DNA of 33,894 nt, taken from the NCBI GenBank assembly GCA_017439425.1, contig JAFSJE010000085.1, forward strand, positions 1-33,894, given 5' to 3'. This document shows positions 1-6,981 of the stretch, piece after piece (the stretch's first letter is position 1; the number at the start of each line of letters is the position of its first letter). The position numbers were made by a program, and so were the translations under genes. Under the pieces are notes generated by a model. It was not told the origin of the DNA. It worked only from the letters and a program-made list of their open reading frames with translations, and ran no database searches. This DNA is from Oscillospiraceae bacterium. GTDB lineage: Bacteria > Bacillota > Clostridia > Oscillospirales > Oscillospiraceae.

Positions 1-61
1 ACAGCGCAATCTCGGCATCCTGACGCCTATGGAAAAGCACGAGCGGTATCTCGCGGCGTAA
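1..61 (+). CDS. C-terminal tail of a transposase (partial, 19 codons)
   Basis: The frame starting at base 2 is open to a TAA at 59-61 and reads as a tail ending LGILTPMEKHERYLAA. An LG-x-LTP-x-E motif near the C-terminus is typical of integrase-core (DDE) transposases of the IS3 family (OrfB). The candidate right inverted repeat at 117-140, just downstream, fits this. With only 19 codons visible the family call is an inference from context. Confidence 0.45.
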   Translation, partial: QRNLGILTPMEKHERYLAA

Positions 62-66
62 AAAAG

Positions 67-92
67 CGGCCGGCAGCCGTAGCTGCCAGCCG
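67..92. terminator. Hairpin terminator at the IS end
   Basis: The arms CGGCCGGCAG (67-76) and CTGCCAGCCG (83-92) pair with one mismatch around a 6-nt loop. On the minus strand the stem is followed by a run of six T, so it can stop transcripts from the FRG operon. On the plus strand it follows the transposase stop and is then A-rich, with a weaker T run. Confidence 0.6.
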
Positions 93-159
93 GGAAAAAT
101 TTTATAGTTTTTCATTGTCCTCTTGACGGGATGCGGTTCATCGCGGCTGAGCTCTTTTT

Positions 160-966
160 TTATTCATCCTTAACAAAATAGTGGCGGGCTATCCATTTCG
201 ATAAACCGTCAAGGCCCGGGTAGACTATGCGCTCAGACATATTGAGCGTATCGAGCATATCGCGTATGCGCCAGCGCAGGGACTTGTCGATTATGAATTT
301 CACCGTGTTCCCGGTGTTCTCATCGAGAAACGCCTCCATATCCTCCATACCCATCGGGGTTACGGAGAAGAACGAGTACTGATTGACGATTCGCGCCGAG
401 ATAGACGGCGGCTCGAGGACGAGCATAGCGCTGTTGCCCATATCGCGGTCATACTCCGCAACGGTCTCGCATATCTCGCGCAGCATATCGACGGAGAAGA
501 TATCGGCCTCATACTTGTCTGCTACGAGCCGGTATTTCTCGGGCAGGTGCGAGTGCAGCTCCTTGACGTCGATGCGCCAGACAAGTGAATCGCGCTTGTC
601 CATCTTCTCGAGATTGTCCTCGGTGACTGCAAAGTGAAGCGCGACAAGCGCGGACTGCGTCCAGTCGAGAAGGCGCGTCGGAAGTCCGTGGTGCTGGCCG
701 AGAATCATCTGCCGCCACACGTTATCGTAGACCTTCGGATCCTCCATAACAGCGTATTTTGCAAAATTTTTGAGAATCGCCGGCTCGAGCTTCGCCTGAA
801 GCGCCTTGCAGTTGCGCCGCAGACTCGTTTCAAGCTGGAACGACGCATTCGGCATACCGCGGTAGACAAATTCAGAGCGGTTGCGGCGTATATCCGCACG
901 GTACTCCTGCTCTGTGAGAAGCTCCGTAAGCTCCTCGATTGAGGTTATCCGCTGCTCTCTTATCAT
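160..966 (-). CDS. FRG-domain protein
   Basis: The 268-aa protein carries the hallmarks of the FRG domain family: a YRG motif at residues 35-37 (the F-R-G motif the family is named for, here VYRG), a following SLRRN segment, and a conserved block GLPTRLLDWT (94-103) followed by ALVALHFAV. No signal peptide or membrane segment is visible, so it should be cytosolic. The molecular function of FRG domains is not established. Its ATG directly abuts the TAA of the HPt gene (TAAATG), so it is almost certainly co-translated with the HPt and response-regulator genes as the last gene of that operon. An IS end lies 20 bp beyond its stop codon. The C-terminus appears complete rather than truncated by the insertion, though I cannot prove this. 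Confidence 0.85.
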   Translation of the reverse strand: MIREQRITSIEELTELLTEQEYRADIRRNRSEFVYRGMPNASFQLETSLRRNCKALQAKLEPAILKNFAKYAVMEDPKVYDNVWRQMILGQHHGLPTRLLDWTQSALVALHFAVTEDNLEKMDKRDSLVWRIDVKELHSHLPEKYRLVADKYEADIFSVDMLREICETVAEYDRDMGNSAMLVLEPPSISARIVNQYSFFSVTPMGMEDMEAFLDENTGNTVKFIIDKSLRWRIRDMLDTLNMSERIVYPGLDGLSKWIARHYFVKDE

Positions 967-1335
967 TTACTGCGCCTGAAAGCGTTCGATCTCCTCGCTT
1001 GTGGAGTCGAACTTCGCGTTTAGCTCGTCTATTTTTGCGCCGAGCTCGTCATCGGAAAGGGTGCGCTCTCTGCCGGGGCGGTATTCGTCGGCTATCTCTG
1101 CCGCAAGGTCGGAAAGAGTTGTGAGCCCGAGGTTTGCGGTCACGCCCTTGAGCGCGTGCGCGCCCTCGAAAATCGCCTTGCTGTCACCGGCGGCAACGCC
1201 GTCTCTAAGCTTCTGGATGCTGCCATCTTTCAGAAGCTTGACGACAAAGCGCGCGACAAGCGCATCAGATGGAAGTATTTTCTTCGCGGCGTTGAAATCT
1301 CCGCCGATTTTTTCATAAAGCTCCTGTACAGTCAT
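967..1335 (-). CDS. HPt (histidine phosphotransfer) domain protein
   Basis: This 122-aa protein is a single HPt domain. The phospho-accepting histidine lies in the motif AHALKGVTANLG in the middle of the protein, and helical segments before and after it match the four-helix HPt fold. HPt proteins shuttle phosphoryl groups between receiver domains and histidine kinases in phosphorelays. The start codon overlaps the stop of the upstream response regulator (ATGA), and AAGGAGG lies at good spacing, giving tight translational coupling. No histidine kinase is encoded nearby, so the upstream phosphodonor is unknown. The likely partner is the receiver domain of the gene just upstream. The C-terminal third (about residues 90-122) looks like a charged coiled helix. 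Confidence 0.88.
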   Translation of the reverse strand: MTVQELYEKIGGDFNAAKKILPSDALVARFVVKLLKDGSIQKLRDGVAAGDSKAIFEGAHALKGVTANLGLTTLSDLAAEIADEYRPGRERTLSDDELGAKIDELNAKFDSTSEEIERFQAQ

Positions 1336-3026
1336 TTAAGAACCTCCTTCTTTTCGAGCAAGAATTTCTCAAAGGTCTTTGCGTCCACGGGCTTTGAGAA
1401 GTAGTAGCCCTGGATTATGCTGCACCCGGCGTTTTTGAGCAGTCTCACCTGATTCTCAGTTTCAACGCCCTCGGCGACGACCGGAACGCCGAGATACTCC
1501 GCGATATCGAGCACGAGCTCGATCATACGGAAGTTCTTGCTGCCCTCGCGCACGTTTTGAATGAACTTCATATCCATCTTAAGTACGTCGATCGGCAGAG
1601 TTGAGAGCATATTGAGCGAAGAATAACCGCTTCCGAAGTCATCCATCTCGATCTTGAAGCCATGATTCCGCAGGGATTCGACGACCTCGATGATGGTTCT
1701 CGCATCATCAGTGTACGCGCTCTCGGTGATCTCGAGCAGCAGCTCCTCGGGCTTCAGATCGTTTTCGCGCAAGAGGTCGAGGAGCTTATTCTCAAGCTCC
1801 GGATCGTACATATCGACCCTCGAGAGGTTTATTGAAACCGGAATCGTAATGCCGAGCTCCTCGCGCCAGCGGCGGATCTGCGCCGCGCTCTCGCGCCAGA
1901 CGTAATAGTCGACGAGCTGGATAAGTCCGTTCGACTCAAAAAGCGGAATGAACTCGCCGGGGCTGACCATGCCGCACTCAGGGTGGCGCCAGCGCACCAG
2001 CGCCTCAGCGCTCGTAAGAACGGGCTTGTCACCCTCGATATTGTACTTCGGCTGATAGAATACAAGGAACTGCTTCTCCTCCAGCGCGCGCTGGAAGTCG
2101 TTGAGGAAGCTCTCATAGTGCATTTCCTTGTCGTGGAACTCCTGATCGTAGATGTTTATTCCCTTGGAGTACTTGCCGCGCAGGCGGTTGCAGGCGAGCT
2201 TTGCCCTTGCAAATCGGCGCTCAGGCGCGACCTCGCGGCCGCCCAATATGCAAACGCCCATTCTGAGGCGGACGTGAGCGTTGTCGACCTCGCGGTTGAC
2301 ATCCTCAGAGAGCGTTTCAAACAGCTCTTCGTAGCTCTCTCTCTTGCGGCAGAAGAGAAAGAAGGTGTCCGCCTCGAGTCGGCAGGCTATACCGCCCTCG
2401 TGTTCAATGTTGCGCTTGATGCTCGCGGCAAGCTGCTGAAGCACCTTGTTGCCGAACTCGCGGCCGTGTACCTCGTTGACGAGGTTAAAGCGCCGGATAT
2501 CGACTACGACGGCGTCCATCTCCCAGTTCGGGTTATAGCGCTCGAGGCGCTGGCAGTATTCATAGAAAAAGTGCTCGTTGAAAAGGCCGGTCAGCTCATC
2601 GCGCTCCGCTGCGCGAATGAGGCTTCTGCCCTCGCTGAGCTCGATGATCCTCGCAACTCTCGCGCGAATGACCTCGGGCGCGTCAAAGGGCTTTGTAATG
2701 AAGTCTGCGGCGCCGAGCTTAAGGCTCTTGAGCTCCGCGCTCTTTTCGGCAGTCAGAACTACGATCGGAATGCGGTGCAGACTGGGGTCTGCGCGCATGG
2801 TTTCAAGCACAGTGAAGCCGTCCATAACCGGCATTACAAGATCGAGCAGCACAAGTGAGAGCGTGTTGATGTTCTCGCGGATAAAGTGAAGACCCACCTC
2901 GCCGTTTTCAGCATACAGCACGTCATAATCGTCTTCAAGTATCATGCCAAGCAGTTCGCGGTTGATCTCCTGGTCGTCAATAACAATGACCCGGCGCTTA
3001 GCTTTCTCGCCGTCCGGAACAGGCAT
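1332..3026 (-). CDS. Response regulator with degenerate GGDEF and EAL c-di-GMP phosphodiesterase domains
   Basis: With the start at 3026 the protein is 564 aa. Residues 10-130 are a receiver domain with acidic pair D17/D18, phospho-acceptor D62 (LLDLVMP), T92 and K112. Residues about 140-300 are GGDEF-like, but the signature loop reads RLEADTFF (216-223) instead of GGDEF, so cyclase activity is unlikely. Residues about 315-555 are an EAL domain with EAL at 341-343, a SINLSR segment, LLLEITES, DDFGSGYSS, a K in VLKMD and AEGVETE, which are the usual metal- and substrate-binding positions. It should therefore hydrolyse c-di-GMP when phosphorylated. An upstream in-frame extension to 3092 overlaps the promoter, so the ATG at 3026, preceded by AAAGGGACGTGAG, is preferred. 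It is the first gene of an operon with the HPt and FRG genes. Confidence 0.9.
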   Translation of the reverse strand: MPVPDGEKAKRRVIVIDDQEINRELLGMILEDDYDVLYAENGEVGLHFIRENINTLSLVLLDLVMPVMDGFTVLETMRADPSLHRIPIVVLTAEKSAELKSLKLGAADFITKPFDAPEVIRARVARIIELSEGRSLIRAAERDELTGLFNEHFFYEYCQRLERYNPNWEMDAVVVDIRRFNLVNEVHGREFGNKVLQQLAASIKRNIEHEGGIACRLEADTFFLFCRKRESYEELFETLSEDVNREVDNAHVRLRMGVCILGGREVAPERRFARAKLACNRLRGKYSKGINIYDQEFHDKEMHYESFLNDFQRALEEKQFLVFYQPKYNIEGDKPVLTSAEALVRWRHPECGMVSPGEFIPLFESNGLIQLVDYYVWRESAAQIRRWREELGITIPVSINLSRVDMYDPELENKLLDLLRENDLKPEELLLEITESAYTDDARTIIEVVESLRNHGFKIEMDDFGSGYSSLNMLSTLPIDVLKMDMKFIQNVREGSKNFRMIELVLDIAEYLGVPVVAEGVETENQVRLLKNAGCSIIQGYYFSKPVDAKTFEKFLLEKKEVLK

Positions 3027-3063
3027 ATTCTCACGTCCCTTTTGTGCATATATATTTATAGTA

Positions 3064-3092
3064 ATTGTACCACAAAAAGACTCCCAACGCAA
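3064..3092 (-). promoter_or_regulatory. Promoter of the response regulator-HPt-FRG operon
   Basis: Reading the minus strand, a -35 element TTGCGT (3092-3087) and a -10 element TACAAT (3069-3064) are separated by exactly 17 bp. This predicts a start near 3057, about 30 nt before the ATG at 3026. Confidence 0.6.
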
Positions 3093-3126
3093 CAGCCAAT
3101 GTCGTTAAGTTAAGATAAAAGCAAAA

Positions 3127-3151
3127 ACGGGCGGCTGTAATAGCCGCCCGT
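3127..3151 (-). terminator. Rho-independent terminator
   Basis: The 10-bp stem ACGGGCGGCT/AGCCGCCCGT has a 5-nt loop and is followed on the minus strand by TTTTTGCTTTT. It would stop transcripts coming from the cation transporter gene before they enter the response-regulator promoter. The same GGGCGG stem core is reused in hairpins at 6940 and 7803. Confidence 0.75.
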
Positions 3152-3159
3152 TGCAATGC

Positions 3160-3340
3160 GTCGACAAAGTCTCCGCATCGAACATATTTTGCACTCTCAG
3201 AGTGCAAAATATGACGCCTGCGGGCCTATTTGCGACGTGAAGGGGCCTCTTGGCTGGCCCCTTCACAGAACCCCGCCTTCTTTATCCAACGCTTTTTCCA
3301 TTTTGTCTACAGTCTGAAAGCAAATGGAATTTTTGTCAAC
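3160..3340. repeat. Hairpin-rich intergenic element with terminal inverted repeats (MITE/REP candidate)
   Basis: This 181-bp non-coding stretch begins GTCGACAAAG and ends with the inverse of GTTGACAAAA; a third inverse copy, GTAGACAAAA, is at 3302-3311. Inside are two near-perfect hairpins: 3183-3213, arms CATATTTTGCACTCT around one base, and 3237-3266, arms GTGAAGGGGCC around an 8-nt loop. The segment TTCCATTT...AAATGGAA (about 3297-3330) forms a third, weaker stem. Terminal inverted repeats plus strong internal stems in a gene-free gap are typical of small dispersed repeats. The lack of an obvious gene makes this the main content of the 3027-3348 gap. Confidence 0.5.
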
Positions 3341-3348
3341 TTATTCTC

Positions 3349-4449
3349 TTAAACGTCAAGGTCCATCGCAAGCGTGAAGGCGTAATCGGGGTACGCCTTT
3401 TGAAGCTCGGCGCGGATCTCCTCGAAGAGCGCGCGGCGATCCTCTACCTCAAAACCGATGAGTATGTCGAGATTTACGGTCTTTGCCGCCGCATCGACGT
3501 AGAAGCCGTGGGTCTGGAGAACGCCCTCATGGCGCAGAACAATGCGGTTGACCTCCGTGCGCAGGCGCTTAGCCTCGTCATCCTTCGTGTTGACGGAGTA
3601 GATGCCGATTCCGGTGAGGGCAACGCCGTGCTCGCAGAAAACCTTCTCGTACACCGTGCGCTCGAGAGCGTCGATCTCGTCGGCAGTCATGGTGTCCGGC
3701 ACCTCGATATGCACAGAGCCTATCACCGTATCCGGGCCGTAGGAGTTGAGGAATAGATCGTAGGCGCCCTGAACTCCCTCAACGCTCTTAACAGTGTCCT
3801 TTATAGCGCGGGCAGTATCGGGATCGGTGCGCTTGCCGAGGATCTCGTCGAGCGTTTCGGTGAGCATCTCGATTCCGCTCTTTATGATAAAGCCGGAAAT
3901 CACAAGTCCTACCCACGCCTCGAGTGAAAAGCCGGTGAACGTGAAGATCAGAGCGCTCGCCAGAACAGAGGCGGAGAGAACCGCGTCAAAGGTCGCGTCG
4001 GAGCCAGAGGCGATGAGCGAGCCGGAATTCACGCGCTTACCCTCGCGCTTCACAAACGCGCCGAGCAGGAGCTTTACGACCACCGCCGCGGCGATGATTA
4101 TGAGCGATACAACGCTGTACTCGGGCGTATCGCCGGAGAAGATGCTCTTTACGCTCTCCACAAGCGACGTAATGCCGGCGTAGAGGACGATGGCGGCGAC
4201 GATCATCGCGGTCAGGTACTCGATCCTGCCGTAGCCCAGCGGATGCTTCTTATCAGGCTTCTTCGCGGCGAGCTTCGTGCCGACTATCGTGATTACGCTG
4301 CTGAGCGCGTCTGAGAGATTATTTACCGCGTCGAGCATGACGGCAATCGAGCCGGAGAGGAATCCGACGGTCGCCTTGAACGCTACGAGAAAGAGGTTTG
4401 CAAGTATGCCGATAATGCTTGTACGGACTATTACTTTTTCGCGATCCAC
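3349..4449 (-). CDS. Cation diffusion facilitator (CDF) family metal transporter
   Basis: The 366-aa protein starts at a GTG preceded by GAGGTG. About six membrane segments fill residues 10-205, with the family pattern GSIAVMLDAVNNLSDALS in TM2 and a second acidic pair in TM5 (GSDATFDAV). HPLGYGRIEYL between TM2 and TM3 is also typical. CDF proteins export divalent metals (Zn, Mn, Fe, Co) from the cytoplasm in exchange for protons; the TM2 NNxxSD variant does not let me choose the metal. After the usual cytoplasmic ferredoxin-like domain (about 210-290) there is a second, similar alpha/beta segment (about 295-366), so the C-terminus is longer than in a minimal CDF protein. It is a monocistronic gene with its own promoter, divergent from uxaB. 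Confidence 0.9.
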   Translation of the reverse strand: MDREKVIVRTSIIGILANLFLVAFKATVGFLSGSIAVMLDAVNNLSDALSSVITIVGTKLAAKKPDKKHPLGYGRIEYLTAMIVAAIVLYAGITSLVESVKSIFSGDTPEYSVVSLIIIAAAVVVKLLLGAFVKREGKRVNSGSLIASGSDATFDAVLSASVLASALIFTFTGFSLEAWVGLVISGFIIKSGIEMLTETLDEILGKRTDPDTARAIKDTVKSVEGVQGAYDLFLNSYGPDTVIGSVHIEVPDTMTADEIDALERTVYEKVFCEHGVALTGIGIYSVNTKDDEAKRLRTEVNRIVLRHEGVLQTHGFYVDAAAKTVNLDILIGFEVEDRRALFEEIRAELQKAYPDYAFTLAMDLDV

Positions 4450-4482
4450 AGATATTCACCTCATAAAATTACTATGTATGGA

Positions 4483-4511
4483 ATTATATTCCCCGTTGTC
4501 CGTTTAGTCAA
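4483..4511 (-). promoter_or_regulatory. Promoter of the CDF transporter gene
   Basis: On the minus strand TTGACT (4511-4506) and TATAAT (4488-4483) are spaced by 17 bp, a near-consensus housekeeping promoter. The predicted start is about 25-30 nt upstream of the GTG at 4449. Confidence 0.75.
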
Positions 4512-4532
4512 TAAATAATGCCTTCAAATCTA

Positions 4533-4561
4533 TTGAAATTTCGCGTTGTATTTGTTAAAAT
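4533..4561 (+). promoter_or_regulatory. Promoter of uxaB
   Basis: TTGAAA (4533-4538) and TAAAAT (4556-4561) are 17 bp apart. AAGGAGG follows at 4576-4582, with the ATG at 4592. No clear operator repeat was seen beside it. Confidence 0.65.
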
Positions 4562-4591
4562 GTTATAAACTTTATAAGGAGGCCGATACCC

Positions 4592-6085
4592 ATGGACAAG
4601 TTAAATTATCAGGTTCTTAAAGACTCCGGTTATGACGGATATATCCTTGAATCCGCGCCCGAAAAGGTTCTCCAGTTCGGTGAGGGCAACTTCCTTCGCG
4701 CATTTGTAAACTATTGGTTCGACGTTTCCAACGAGAAGGCGGGATGGAACGGCAAGTGCGTCCTTGTTCAGCCTATCGCCGGAGGCCTCGCTCAGTTTAT
4801 AAACGATCAGGAGGGTCTTTACACCCTTTACCTCCGCGGTATGGAAAACGGCGAGAAGGTAGACCGCAAGAGAGTTATCTCCTCCGTCTCCCGCTGCCTC
4901 AATCCGTACGATTCCGCAGATCTCGAGGAGATGTACAAGGTCGCAGTTTCCGACGATCTCGAGTATGTAGTCTCCAACACCACCGAGGCCGGCATCGTCT
5001 ACGATCCCGCCTGCAAGCTTAATGACAAGCCCGCTTCCTCCTTCCCCGGCAAGCTCACCCAGGTTCTCTACAAGCGCTGGAAGGCCGGCAAATCCGGTCT
5101 TGTGATCCTCTCCTGCGAGCTTATCGACAACAACGGCAAGGAGCTTCTCAAGTCCGTCAATCAGTACGCCGATCAGTGGGCTCTTGAGGAAGGCTTCAAG
5201 AAGTACATTAACGAGGACTGCACCTTCTGCTCCACCCTCGTTGACCGCATCGTTCCCGGCCGCATCCGCGATCCGAAGGAGGTACAGCGCCTTGAGGACG
5301 AAAACGGCTACTCCGATCCCCTTACCGACGTCGGCGAGGTATTCGGCGTATGGAACATTGAGGGTCCGGCGTGGCTTGAGGACAAGCTTCCGTTCAAGAA
5401 GGCCGGTCTTAACTGCCCGGTAGTCCCCGACGTCACCCCCTACAAGAAGCGCAAGGTCCGCATCCTCAACGGCGCACACACCGGCTTCGTTCTCGGAGCT
5501 TATCTCGGCGGCTACGATATCGTTCGCGACTGCATGCACGATGATACCATCCGCGGCTACATGAACAAAATGCTCTATGATGAGGTCATCCCGACTCTCC
5601 CGCTCGACAAAGCCGACCTCGAGTCCTTCGCTGCGGCTGTTCAGGATCGCTTCAATAACCCCTTCGTCAATCACGAGCTCATGAGCATCTCCCTTAACTC
5701 CACCTCCAAGTGGCGTGCAAGAAATATGCCGAGCTTCCTCGAGTATGTTGAGCTGAAGGGCGAGCTTCCCAAGTGCCTCACTATGAGCTTTGCCGCATAT
5801 ATCGCCTTCTACTCCAACGATATTCAGGGTCTCAGCGACACCGGACTTGTCTGCCGCCGTCCCGCCGGCAACACCTACGTCGTCAACGACGATCGCTGGG
5901 TGCTTGAGTTCTACGATGAGCACAAGGAGGACTCCGTCGAGGATCTCGTACACGCCGTCATGACCGACGAGCGTATGTGGGGTCAGGATCTCACCAAGGT
6001 TCCCGGCTTCGAGGCAGCTACCGTCGCAAACCTCAAGCTTATCCGTGAGGAAGGCGCCATCGCAGCCTACAAGACCTGCCTTTAA
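4592..6085 (+). CDS. uxaB: Tagaturonate reductase (altronate oxidoreductase)
   Basis: The 497-aa protein matches the UxaB/mannitol dehydrogenase superfamily, with the N-terminal FGEGNFLRAFVNYWFD stretch (about residues 29-44), a NAD-binding half, and a C-terminal helical half containing the family's ILNGAHTGF segment. UxaB uses NADH to reduce D-tagaturonate to D-altronate in the isomerase branch of galacturonate catabolism; altronate is then dehydrated to KDG. It has its own promoter and a strong bidirectional terminator, so it is a single-gene unit on the plus strand. The partner genes uxaC and uxaA are not in this window. Length is normal for the family, and the ATG at AAGGAGG spacing is unambiguous. 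Assignment to UxaB rather than fructuronate reductase UxuB rests on overall resemblance and the pectin context. Confidence 0.88.
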   Translation: MDKLNYQVLKDSGYDGYILESAPEKVLQFGEGNFLRAFVNYWFDVSNEKAGWNGKCVLVQPIAGGLAQFINDQEGLYTLYLRGMENGEKVDRKRVISSVSRCLNPYDSADLEEMYKVAVSDDLEYVVSNTTEAGIVYDPACKLNDKPASSFPGKLTQVLYKRWKAGKSGLVILSCELIDNNGKELLKSVNQYADQWALEEGFKKYINEDCTFCSTLVDRIVPGRIRDPKEVQRLEDENGYSDPLTDVGEVFGVWNIEGPAWLEDKLPFKKAGLNCPVVPDVTPYKKRKVRILNGAHTGFVLGAYLGGYDIVRDCMHDDTIRGYMNKMLYDEVIPTLPLDKADLESFAAAVQDRFNNPFVNHELMSISLNSTSKWRARNMPSFLEYVELKGELPKCLTMSFAAYIAFYSNDIQGLSDTGLVCRRPAGNTYVVNDDRWVLEFYDEHKEDSVEDLVHAVMTDERMWGQDLTKVPGFEAATVANLKLIREEGAIAAYKTCL

Positions 6086-6102
6086 TCTGCTGATTGCATA
6101 AT

Positions 6103-6131
6103 AAATCTCCGGCTGAAAAAGCCGGAGATTT
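6103..6131. terminator. Bidirectional terminator between uxaB and the hydrolase gene
   Basis: AAATCTCCGGC (6103-6113) pairs with GCCGGAGATTT (6121-6131), followed by a T run to 6134 on the plus strand and TTAT on the minus strand. The two genes converge here, with stops at 6085 and 6135. Confidence 0.85.
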
Positions 6132-6134
6132 TTT

Positions 6135-6914
6135 TCATTTTGTGAAGTTAAATTGATTATCGAGCCATGTCTTGCACAGCCCGACCCAAGGTGCGATCGC
6201 CGGATACGGGGTCTGCACGTCGACGGTGCAGGTGGAAATTCCGTGCTTTCCGCCGTCAAAGATGTGGCACTCGTAGGGGATTTTCAGCTTTTGCAGCTCC
6301 GTTATGAGCAGAAGCGTGTTTTCAACCGGCACGCTCTCGTCCTCGCGCGCGTGCCATATAAAGGTCGGCGGGAAGTCAGTCGTCACGCGGTTCGGGATAT
6401 CTAAGGCTTTTCGCATAGCTTCGTCGCCGCCCGTGACCCAGTCTATGCTCTCCGCGTGACAAAATTGACCGCTCGATAGCACCGGATAGCACAGAACAAG
6501 CGCGTCCGGGCGCGATTGTTCGCCAAGTCCGACTGTTTTATCATTCCACAGCGCGCCGAGCGACGCCGCGAGATGGCCGCCTGCCGAAAAACCGAGGACT
6601 GCAATTTTGGTCGGGTCGATAAAAAGCTCCTCCGCCCGCTCACGCAGTATTTTTACGCACTCTCCGAGCTCCCGCAGCGGCTGATAATTCTTCGCACTCT
6701 CACCCACCGAGTAGTCGATGAGGAACACGTTATAGCCCTCGGAAAGAAATTCGAGCACCGGAGCATCCTTCTCTCGCGGGCTCTTCCAGCGATACGCGCC
6801 GCCGGCACAGATAACGATTGCCGGGCGGTACTTATGCTCTGCTTGCGTCGGGTAATCTTCGCGGATATAGCACTTCACGTCGGCTCCAAGTGCCGAAAAA
6901 TGCTCAATATTCAT
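6135..6914 (-). CDS. Alpha/beta hydrolase, acetylxylan/pectin acetylesterase-like
   Basis: The 259-aa serine hydrolase has the nucleophile elbow GFSAGGH with S110, an oxyanion-hole region CAGGAYRWKS (36-45), acid D190 in WHAREDESVPV and H222 in GGKHGIS. There is no signal peptide, so it acts in the cytoplasm. The fold and motifs match the small BD-FAE/esterase group, which often removes acetyl groups from plant oligosaccharides. Beside pectin-degrading genes, deacetylation of imported galacturonate or rhamnogalacturonan fragments is a sensible guess, but the substrate is not visible in the sequence. It lies 67 bp downstream of the KduD-like gene in the same direction, with a hairpin between, so it may be expressed by read-through. 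AGAGG precedes the ATG. Confidence 0.8.
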   Translation of the reverse strand: MNIEHFSALGADVKCYIREDYPTQAEHKYRPAIVICAGGAYRWKSPREKDAPVLEFLSEGYNVFLIDYSVGESAKNYQPLRELGECVKILRERAEELFIDPTKIAVLGFSAGGHLAASLGALWNDKTVGLGEQSRPDALVLCYPVLSSGQFCHAESIDWVTGGDEAMRKALDIPNRVTTDFPPTFIWHAREDESVPVENTLLLITELQKLKIPYECHIFDGGKHGISTCTVDVQTPYPAIAPWVGLCKTWLDNQFNFTK

Positions 6915-6939
6915 AGTTTTTGCCTCTTTTTATGAGAAT

Positions 6940-6964
6940 ACGGGCGGTCTTTATGACCGCCCGT
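6940..6964 (-). terminator. Hairpin downstream of the GH4-kdu operon
   Basis: ACGGGCGGTC (6940-6949) pairs perfectly with GACCGCCCGT (6955-6964) around TTTAT. The T tract is poor on both strands, so termination may be partial, allowing the hydrolase gene downstream to be read. Confidence 0.6.
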
Positions 6965-6981
6965 TTGTATTTCGGGTCTGA

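Larger units (their letters stand above)
1..140 (+). mobile_element. Right end of an IS3-family insertion sequence (partial)
   Basis: The window opens inside a transposase reading frame that stops at 61. A hairpin follows, and then a 24-bp segment at 117-140 whose reverse complement begins TGAACCGCATCCC. This resembles the TGAACxGCAxCCC start of the IS3-family left end at 33756: about 15 of 24 positions agree by eye. I therefore read 140 as the outer edge of the element, 20 bp past the stop codon of the FRG gene. The IS3 assignment rests on the terminal-repeat similarity and on the transposase tail; the rest of the element lies outside the window. Confidence 0.55.

Noticed and set aside
3027-3092. 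N-terminal extension of the response regulator to 3092
   Set aside because: These codons overlap a well-spaced -35/-10 pair and have no ribosome site; the receiver domain starts normally from 3026.
4601-6259. 552-codon open frame antisense to uxaB
   Set aside because: It mirrors uxaB codon for codon, has no matching ribosome site or recognisable domain, and uxaB itself is a clear family member. Long antisense frames are common in GC-rich coding DNA.
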